Shown here piece by piece: positions 7,576-12,160 of a DNA stretch of 12,160 bases; position 1 is the stretch's first letter; each line of letters begins with the position of its first letter. The stretch comes from a bacterium UBP3_UBA1247. GTDB lineage: Bacteria; UBA3054. The notes under the pieces were generated by a model. The model made no database searches. It had not been told where the DNA came from and saw nothing but the letters and a program-made list of their open reading frames with translations. The stretch lies in NCBI GenBank assembly GCA_002308555.1, contig DBWD01000066.1:470-12629 (forward strand). Reading direction: 5' to 3'. Both the position numbers and the translations under genes were made by a program.

Positions 7576-7774
7576 GGATGACCACCTTGATGGGAATGTT
7601 CAAACGGGCGCACTGTTTCTCGATGTCGGGAATGTGCTTTTCCTCGATGAGCCAGTGGGTGTCGTCTAGTTCTATGATCACAGCCCGGCTGACACAGCGG
7701 TTCTTTCTCAGCTCTTCGCACATCTTGGGATCCGCGATGGTCAGGATGTGAACGTGGTAGTGGAGGACATTCAT
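7568..7774 (-). CDS. 68-aa protein of unknown function in the XPB cassette
   Basis: The small product is soluble and mixed alpha/beta in appearance: a strand VHILTIAD (8-15), a helix near 17-25, strands RAVIIEL (30-36) and HWLIEEK (40-46), a helix IPDIEKQCARL (48-58) and a final strand KVVI (63-66). It overlaps the start of the 728-aa gene by 8 bp and begins 19 bp after the methyltransferase stop, so it belongs to the same transcript. The order strand, helix, strand, IPDIEKQ-type helix parallels residues 663-722 of the 728-aa protein, including an aligned Glu and Pro (E45/E702, P49/P706) and many conservative matches. That makes it a candidate accessory subunit. There is no Shine-Dalgarno. 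The tight overlap and good coding character argue that it is real; I recognise no family. Confidence 0.7.
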   Translation of the reverse strand: MNVLHYHVHILTIADPKMCEELRKNRCVSRAVIIELDDTHWLIEEKHIPDIEKQCARLNIPIKVVIHG

Positions 7775-7793
7775 GGTTTCAGGCGGGTTTCCG

Positions 7794-8600
7794 TTAATTC
7801 CTGGGGGACCAGAAAAGGTAATAAGCGATCGCCGAGGCCGCCGTGACGTTCAGGGACTCCACCTTTCCCTTCTGGGGAATGGAGAAAAGGGGCAGGGACT
7901 CCCTGACCTTGCGCGGCAGACCGTGAGGTTCGTTTCCGGACACGATCAACTCGTCTGGCCTATTATAGCAAAAATCTAAGCTTAACGCACTTCCGTCGCC
8001 GGACAGGGCGCAAACGCGCTCCTTCTCTCCCGCGAGATAGGCGAGGGCTTCCTCCTCGCCGAGAAACAGGAAATCCATGTCCAGGGCCGCGCCGGCGCTG
8101 GCCCTGATCGCCAGGGGGTGCAGCGGGGAAACGGAATTCTCAACCAGTATCGCGTGCCGGCAGCCGAAGGCCGCCGCGCTGCGCAGTATGGTCCCCAGGT
8201 TGCCCGGGTCCTGAAGCTGCCAGAGGCAGGCCGCCGGCGCGGTCGCGGGCAGTTCCCGGGGCGAGCGCAGCGCGGGCCGCGGCTCCACCATCAGCCCCAG
8301 GCCCTCGGGATTTTTCAGGACGCTGGCTTTTTCGAAACACTCCCTGGTCAGAAGATAATTCTCGCCGCAGGAGCGGGAGAGTTTTTCGGCCAGTTCGCGG
8401 CATTTGGGGGTGGCCTCTTCGGAGAGCAGGATCTTTTTGATCCGGCTTTTTTCCAGGGAAAGGACGAAGTCCGCCGCCACGGCGCCCTCGGCCCAGCACA
8501 AGCCGAGGTCCTCGCGCTCCTTCTTTTCCCGCAGCTTCAGGGCGAGGGAGACGATTTCGGAGCGGCGGCTGGTGATCTTTGTGAAATTGGCGTGCGACAT
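7794..8600 (-). CDS. SpoU/TrmH-family RNA 2'-O-methyltransferase
   Basis: The 268-aa product has the three signatures of the SPOUT/TrmH class. Motif 1 is GNLGTILRSAAAFG at 133-146, with N134 and R140. Motif 2 is LIVSGNEPHGLP at 218-229. Motif 3 is IPQKGKVESLNVTAASAIAY at 241-260, with the SLNV turn that shapes the trefoil-knot SAM site. The N-terminal 100 residues resemble the substrate-binding domain of TsnR/RlmB-type enzymes. It methylates a ribose in rRNA or tRNA; the exact target cannot be read from sequence. The start is placed at the ATG at 8600, 5 bp after the upstream stop. The frame stays open further upstream to 8825, but that stretch lies inside the TPR gene. No Shine-Dalgarno is visible, only an A-rich leader. 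Confidence 0.9.
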   Translation of the reverse strand: MSHANFTKITSRRSEIVSLALKLREKKEREDLGLCWAEGAVAADFVLSLEKSRIKKILLSEEATPKCRELAEKLSRSCGENYLLTRECFEKASVLKNPEGLGLMVEPRPALRSPRELPATAPAACLWQLQDPGNLGTILRSAAAFGCRHAILVENSVSPLHPLAIRASAGAALDMDFLFLGEEEALAYLAGEKERVCALSGDGSALSLDFCYNRPDELIVSGNEPHGLPRKVRESLPLFSIPQKGKVESLNVTAASAIAYYLFWSPRN

Positions 8601-8605
8601 GTTTT

Positions 8606-9724
8606 TTAGTAGATCGTCTGGCGCGGGTCGCCGGGCGACCTTTGCAGTTTGGTGGTGAGACTTTTCAGGACCGGGCTGGCGCCCTTGTGGAGATGGACCA
8701 GGGCGTAGCGGCGCAGCGCTTCCTCCCTTTCGCCCCGGGCGTCCGCGCATTTGCCCAGCATCAGCTGAGCCGCGGCCTGGGCCCTGGGCTTGAGCCCGCC
8801 CTCCTTCAAAGTTATTTCGAACCATTTTTCCGCCTCCTTCACGTTGCCCTGGGAAAAGGCGGCGGAACCGGCCAGGAAAGCGGCGTCCGCCCTGAGCGGC
8901 TTGTGGCTTTTCCTGGAGATGGTCTTGGCGTAAAGATTGGTGGCGGCGGCGTAGGCGCCCCTCCGGTTGCCGGCGCTCATGTCCGTCCTCAGGGCGATGA
9001 TGTCCAGGAAAGGCGAATCCTTCAGGGAGCTTCTCAGCTTTTTCAGATGCCCGAGGGCGCAGCTGGGGTACCCCAGCCGCGAATACTCGAAGATAAGGAA
9101 GATCCGCATCTCCCTTTCGAAGACGGGGGAGGCGGGGAGCTGCTCCTCTATGAGCGCCAGGTCGTTCTGAACGTTGCTTTGGCTCACGATCCAGTCGAGC
9201 CCCAGGTTCAGGGGCCAGGGCGCGCTGGCGCAGACGCAGTCGTAGGCGGCCTTAAGCATGACCGCGTCGGGGGCGCACTCCGGGGTCTCGGCGGCCTTCC
9301 GGAACAGCAGCAGGGCTTTCTTGGCCCAGAAGAGCGCCTCCCCGTACCTTTCCCGCCTGGCCTCCATGGAGGAGCGCAGCAGGAAACTGGCGCCGGCGAA
9401 GAGGCAGGTTTCGCCCTCGGCTTCCCCGGAGAGCTTCTCTTCGCTCAGGGCGCAGCACTCCTCTATCCTGCGGTCCAATTCGGAGAGCGAGGCTTCGTCC
9501 TCGCCCTTGAAGGCGATCTCGCCCACCTTTCCAACCGCCAGGAAAAAGGCGGGGGCGACGTCCCGGGGAGAGGCCTCCCGGATCTTCAGCAGGCGCTTCT
9601 CCGCCTCCTCGAACCTGGCGGAATAGATCAGGTCGCCCGCCGCGGCGAGGTCTTTCCTCAGCGCGGCCCGGGCCGGCACGGCCAGGAACAGGATGAGCAG
9701 TATGTTCAGGAAAAGGCCTTTCAT
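8606..9724 (-). CDS. Exported TPR-repeat protein of unknown function
   Basis: The 372-aa product begins with a Sec signal peptide: MKG, a hydrophobic core to about residue 16, and a likely cleavage after ARA (18-20). The rest is Ala- and Glu-rich and helical. TPR-like helix pairs are clearest at 27-64 (AAAGDLIYSARFEEAEKRLL, then SPRDVAPAFFLAVGKVG) and at 279-345 (ADAAFLAGSAAFSQGNVKEA, then AQLMLGKCADARGEREEALR). The middle contains further less regular helices. TPR proteins scaffold other proteins, so this one probably acts in the periplasm or at the envelope; no enzymatic motif is visible. Its ATG overlaps the rpoN stop as ATGA, and it has an A-rich leader and no Shine-Dalgarno. Whether its function relates to sigma-54 is unknown. 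Confidence 0.8.
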   Translation of the reverse strand: MKGLFLNILLILFLAVPARAALRKDLAAAGDLIYSARFEEAEKRLLKIREASPRDVAPAFFLAVGKVGEIAFKGEDEASLSELDRRIEECCALSEEKLSGEAEGETCLFAGASFLLRSSMEARRERYGEALFWAKKALLLFRKAAETPECAPDAVMLKAAYDCVCASAPWPLNLGLDWIVSQSNVQNDLALIEEQLPASPVFEREMRIFLIFEYSRLGYPSCALGHLKKLRSSLKDSPFLDIIALRTDMSAGNRRGAYAAATNLYAKTISRKSHKPLRADAAFLAGSAAFSQGNVKEAEKWFEITLKEGGLKPRAQAAAQLMLGKCADARGEREEALRRYALVHLHKGASPVLKSLTTKLQRSPGDPRQTIY

Positions 9725-11244
9725 AATATTTTTTTGCGCAGGCGGCTCTTGGGAATGCCCATGGCCTCCCGGTATTTCACGACGGTGCGGCGGGCGATGG
9801 GGCAGCCTTTCTCCGCCATGATCTCCGCCAGCTCCTCGTCGCCGTAAGGCTTGCTTTTGTCCTCCCCGTCGATTATTTCCTTCAGCAGGCTTTTGGCGTC
9901 CGCCCCGGAAGTTTCCTTGCCGTCGGCCTCGGCGGCCGCCCGGCTGAAGAAAGCTTTCATCTCCATCAGGCCCTGGGGCGTGTCCATGTACTTTCCGGCC
10001 ACCGCGCGGCTGACGGTGGATTCGCTCAGCTCCAGCTCCTGGGCCAGGGTCCGCATGGTCAGGGGCTTCATGTGCCCGGGCCCGTATCTCAGGAAATCTT
10101 TCTGGTGCTCCACGATGCTCTCCGCCACCCTCAGTATCGTTCTTTTCACGAACTGCAGCTGGCTGATGAAATTTTTGCCCGCGGCGATCTTTTCCCTGGC
10201 GAAGGTCTGGTCCTTTTTGCTCATTGAGCGGGCGGCTTTCTGGAAGCTTCTGGAGATCCTGACGTAGGGCAGGGCGTCGTCGTTGGTCTCCACCTCGAAT
10301 TCCCCGTCCTCCCTTTCCCTGACGATGACGTCCGCCACGGCTTTGGCGCTCCGGGAGTAGAAAAGCTCTCGCCCGGGGCGGAAATCCAGGGAGCCGATGA
10401 CTTCCAGGGCTTCCTTCAGCTCATCCTCGCCGATCTTCAGGCGGGAGGCGATATGCCCGAAGCGCTGGTGGAGCATGTCCTCGTAGTGCTCGTCTATGAT
10501 CCTGTAGGCGGCGGAACCCTTGAGCCCGCGGCGCTCCAGCTGCTGGAGAAAACTTTCCCTGAGATCCCGCGCGCCCAGACCGGGAGGATCGTAGCTTTTA
10601 AGGAGCGCCAGGCATTTCTCCACTTCCTTCTTCTCAACGCCCAGGGCTTTCGCGATCTCCTCCGGGCTCTCCGTCAGGAAGCCCTTCTCGTCCAGGCTGT
10701 CCAGGAGGTAGGAATACACCGGCTCGAGCTCAGCGGGCAGGTCCAGGGCGAACTGGTCCTTCAGTTCGTCCAGCAGAGTGGAGGGGGCGGAAAGGGAATC
10801 CATGACGAAGTCGTGGCTTTCCCGCAGGCTTTCCTTGTCGCCCCGGCCCAGGTCTTCCCCTGCGCCCTCCCGGTAATAATCGCGCCATTCCTCGTCTTCG
10901 CTGTTCATTTTTTCGAGGGTCCGCTCGTCCTCCGGCCCTTTGATCAAAAGGCGGTCCGAGAGTTCGCTATCGTTTTTCCTAACCTCGGCGGCCTCCTCGT
11001 CCTCCTTGTCTGGGGAGAAATTCTCGGCGAAGGTTTCCTCCTCGGTCTTGTCCCCGTCGGGGTAATATTCCTCCAGGGCCGGATTGGTGTCCAGCTCGGC
11101 GCGGATGGAATTCTCCAGCGACGCCACGGGCTGCTGCAGAAGCGCGAGAGCCTGGCTTTGCTGCTGGGTCAGCCGCTGCTCCTGGCGCACGTTCAGCGCG
11201 AGGTCGAGGGAAGGCGTTTGCTGTTCGTTGATATCCTTAGGCAT
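9721..11244 (-). CDS. rpoN: RNA polymerase sigma-54 factor
   Basis: The 507-aa product has the full sigma-54 layout. Region I at about 14-60 is Gln- and Leu-rich (LNVRQEQRLTQQQSQALALL, then ELDTNPALEE) and contacts enhancer-binding ATPases. The acidic linker at 60-160 is longer and more charged than in many relatives. The core-binding domain follows, then the -12 element helix-turn-helix region with LTMRTLAQELELSESTVSRA. The RpoN box ARRTVVKYR at 484-492 reads the -24 element, and the protein ends 15 residues later. The start is taken at ATG 11244 rather than an in-frame TTG at 11298, because the promoter's -10 lies between them. Sigma-54 transcribes promoters only with AAA+ activators; none lies in this window. 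It heads a tight - strand gene series and its stop overlaps the next start. Confidence 0.95.
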   Translation of the reverse strand: MPKDINEQQTPSLDLALNVRQEQRLTQQQSQALALLQQPVASLENSIRAELDTNPALEEYYPDGDKTEEETFAENFSPDKEDEEAAEVRKNDSELSDRLLIKGPEDERTLEKMNSEDEEWRDYYREGAGEDLGRGDKESLRESHDFVMDSLSAPSTLLDELKDQFALDLPAELEPVYSYLLDSLDEKGFLTESPEEIAKALGVEKKEVEKCLALLKSYDPPGLGARDLRESFLQQLERRGLKGSAAYRIIDEHYEDMLHQRFGHIASRLKIGEDELKEALEVIGSLDFRPGRELFYSRSAKAVADVIVREREDGEFEVETNDDALPYVRISRSFQKAARSMSKKDQTFAREKIAAGKNFISQLQFVKRTILRVAESIVEHQKDFLRYGPGHMKPLTMRTLAQELELSESTVSRAVAGKYMDTPQGLMEMKAFFSRAAAEADGKETSGADAKSLLKEIIDGEDKSKPYGDEELAEIMAEKGCPIARRTVVKYREAMGIPKSRLRKKIL

Positions 11245-11247
11245 AAA

Positions 11248-11266
11248 AATTGCTTGATTAGCAATT
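11248..11266. repeat. Perfect inverted repeat over the rpoN transcription start (candidate operator)
   Basis: Two 7-base arms, AATTGCT (11248-11254) and AGCAATT (11260-11266), are perfect complements around the 5-base centre TGATT. The repeat directly abuts the -10 hexamer and covers the expected transcription start and nearly all of the leader. Its size and position fit a dimeric repressor site; as RNA it would form only an A/U-rich, weak hairpin next to the start codon. The binding protein is unknown. Confidence 0.5.
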
Positions 11267-11275
11267 ATTATAGCA
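11267..11275 (-). promoter_or_regulatory. Extended -10 promoter in front of rpoN
   Basis: On the - strand the sequence TGCTATAAT (11267-11275) is a perfect extended -10 (TG, one base, TATAAT). No convincing -35 lies at the right distance, which is usual for extended -10 promoters. The predicted start near 11260 leaves a leader of about 16 nt before the rpoN ATG at 11244, with no Shine-Dalgarno. This promoter probably drives rpoN and the six genes behind it. Confidence 0.65.
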
Positions 11276-11414
11276 GATTTTCCGGGCCGGAGGAACAAAG
11301 GAAAAAATAGCTTCGGGAAAAATCCGACAAGGACTATCGTTTAAGATAGAAGTTGGGAAAAAGATGGATATTTTCGCCCGTTTGTCTGACAATCTTGGAA
11401 AAAAGGAGAAATGC

Positions 11415-12074
11415 ATGCGAAAAAAATCTGTTGTCATCGCGGATGACTTCCCGATCGTCGGAGTGGGCCTGCGGAAGATCCTTGAGGAGGCGGGGGATTT
11501 CGATTTCAAAGGCGCGGCCCGCAACGTTTATTCCCTGCGCGCTTTTCTGAACCTGCAAAGGGCGCCGGATCTCGTGGTGGTGGATTCCGTCATGCCGCGC
11601 TGCGATCTGAGCGAGCTTCTCGAAAGCGTCAGGGAGTGGGCGCCCTCCAGCAACGTTCTGCTTTTCTGCTCGGCGGACGAGGAGTTCACGGCGCTCCTGG
11701 GTTTCAAGAAAGGCGTCCGGGGCGTGCTGCCGAAAAGCGCGGAGCCGGAGGAGATCGTGAGGGCCTGCCGCACGGTGGCCTGCGGCGGCACTTATCTTTC
11801 CGGGATCGCCGCGGAAAAGATCACGGATTACGTGGCGAAGAAGCCCTGGGAGGGGGGCAAAAGTTCCGCGAGGCCTTTTCTGTCAGCCCGGGAGTACATG
11901 GTCCTTAAAAATCTCGCCGCCGGGGACAAAATGACCAAGATCGCCAGCGAGAGCGGACTCAGCCCCAAGACTGTGGCGACCTACAAGGAACGCCTGATGA
12001 CGAAGACAGGCGCCAGGACCCTGGCGGGGCTCATCCGCTACGCCCTGCAGAACGACCTTTTGTCCGACGGCTGA
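11415..12074 (+). CDS. NarL/LuxR-type response regulator
   Basis: The 219-aa product has an N-terminal receiver domain: acidic pair D10-D11 in VVIADDFPIVGVGL, phospho-acceptor D57 in DLVVVDSVMP, a Ser at 86 in the switch position and K107 in LPKS. After a linker (about 141-155) comes a LuxR-type helix-turn-helix at 156-212 (LSAREYMVLKNLAAG, then IASESGLSPKTVATYKERL). It should bind DNA as a dimer when phosphorylated by a histidine kinase; no kinase gene is in the window. The start is the ATG at 11415, with AAGGAG (11403-11408) six bases upstream; the frame stays open to an ATG at 11364, but that has no ribosome site. It is a sigma-70-type regulator, not an AAA+ sigma-54 activator, despite standing divergently next to rpoN. 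Target genes are unknown. Confidence 0.92.
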   Translation: MRKKSVVIADDFPIVGVGLRKILEEAGDFDFKGAARNVYSLRAFLNLQRAPDLVVVDSVMPRCDLSELLESVREWAPSSNVLLFCSADEEFTALLGFKKGVRGVLPKSAEPEEIVRACRTVACGGTYLSGIAAEKITDYVAKKPWEGGKSSARPFLSAREYMVLKNLAAGDKMTKIASESGLSPKTVATYKERLMTKTGARTLAGLIRYALQNDLLSDG

Positions 12075-12081
12075 GCTCAGC
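12070..12081. repeat. 12-bp palindrome spanning two convergent stop codons
   Basis: GCTGAGCTCAGC is a perfect palindrome. It contains the TGA of the response regulator on the + strand (12072-12074) and the TGA of the esterase on the - strand (12077-12079) in mirrored positions. It lacks a T tract and a loop, so it is not a standard intrinsic terminator. The two opposed genes apparently share this 12-bp sequence as their boundary. Confidence 0.6.
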
Positions 12082-12160
12082 GCTCCATCACGAAATCGAG
12101 CATCTCGGGAAGATGGGTGTCCCAGAAGAGCCAGTTGTGATGGCCGGGATACTCCGTGTA
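12077..12160 (-). CDS. Putative alpha/beta-hydrolase esterase, C-terminal fragment
   Basis: Only the last 27 residues and a TGA stop are inside the window; the gene reads in from the right. The visible YTEYPGHHNWLFWDTHLPEM matches the end of the putative-esterase family (S-formylglutathione hydrolase/Fes-like, PF00756). In that family a Gly-His-x-W segment carries the catalytic His just before a WD...LPE helix. Here the candidate catalytic His is in PGHHNW. The nucleophile Ser and the acid lie outside the window. The gene converges on the response regulator with 2 bp between the stops. Confidence 0.7.
   Translation of the reverse strand, partial: YTEYPGHHNWLFWDTHLPEMLDFVMER

Larger units (their letters stand above)
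11245..11414. other. Divergent rpoN / response-regulator intergenic region
   Basis: These 170 bp are clearly richer in A and T than the flanking genes. They hold the rpoN promoter and inverted repeat at the left end and the response-regulator ribosome site at the right end. Between them is a short inverted repeat, CTATC (11334-11338) and GATAG (11345-11349), around a 6-base centre. I found no convincing -10/-35 pair for the response regulator. Either gene could be controlled from sites in this gap. Confidence 0.55.

Noticed and set aside
3179..7774. XPB cassette as a mobile defence island
   Set aside because: Base and codon use match the neighbours. There are no integrase, repeats or tRNA junctions, and no nuclease or restriction partner. 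The genes lie in frame-tight order with rpoN and an RNA methyltransferase.
8601..8825. N-terminal extension of the methyltransferase up to 8825
   Set aside because: The extension lies within the TPR gene in another frame and has no similarity to the family. The ATG at 8600 gives the usual length.
8642..9847. Long + strand open frame (401 codons) opposite the TPR gene
   Set aside because: It is Gly/Pro-rich and motif-free, and it runs into the antisense of rpoN. The - strand frame has a signal peptide and TPR helices.
11245..11298. TTG start giving an 18-residue longer sigma-54
   Set aside because: The extended -10 lies between the TTG and the ATG, so the TTG would be upstream of the transcript start. 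The extra residues are not sigma-54-like.
11324..11347. Promoter for the response regulator (CCGACA ... TAAGAT)
   Set aside because: The spacing is only 12 bp, too short for a sigma-70 promoter, and both boxes are weak.
11364..11414. Upstream ATG start for the response regulator
   Set aside because: It has no ribosome site, and the added 17 residues precede the normal receiver-domain start. AAGGAG is placed correctly for the ATG at 11415.
11245..11414. Sigma-54 -24/-12 promoters in the rpoN/regulator gap
   Set aside because: No GG...GC pair with the required spacing was found there. Autoregulation by sigma-54 is not supported by sequence.

Overview
This 12.2 kb window comes from a GC-rich bacterial chromosome (about 60% G+C by eye). 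It is densely packed and shows no insertion sequence, phage gene, tRNA, rRNA or CRISPR array. A lipobox protein, a signal-peptide TPR protein and a sigma-54 factor point to a diderm. An NfnAB-type ferredoxin:NADP oxidoreductase points to anaerobic metabolism. A bacterial XPB helicase next to its Helicase_C_3 partner is known from Actinobacteria, Spirochaetes and some PVC-type lineages. I cannot name the phylum. Many starts lack a Shine-Dalgarno sequence and have an A-rich leader instead.

Left block, + strand, 1-2727: the 3' end of nfnA, complete nfnB (ATGA overlap), a medium-chain dehydrogenase-like protein without zinc ligands, and a small lipoprotein. They are separated by 9 bp or less and read as one operon. 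It ends at a strong bidirectional terminator (2754-2787).

Central block, - strand, from 11.3 kb down to 2.8 kb: rpoN (sigma-54), an exported TPR protein, a SpoU/TrmH RNA methyltransferase, a 68-aa protein, a 728-aa XPB-partner protein, the XPB helicase and a 163-aa membrane protein. These seven genes follow one another with ATGA or 8-bp overlaps, or gaps of 5-19 bp, so they can be one transcript starting at an extended -10 promoter in front of rpoN. A short DUF805 membrane protein follows after a 79-bp gap that holds its own promoter, and it shares the bidirectional terminator with the left block.

Right block: a NarL/LuxR-type response regulator is transcribed divergently from rpoN across 170 bp. 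It converges, with 2 bp between the stop codons, on the 3' end of a putative esterase gene that runs out of the window.

The most interesting part is the XPB cassette. XPB and the 728-aa protein carry the same accessory domain. The 68-aa protein resembles the extreme C-terminus of the 728-aa protein, and a membrane protein is translationally coupled to XPB. Most other genes are recognisable housekeeping or regulatory families.
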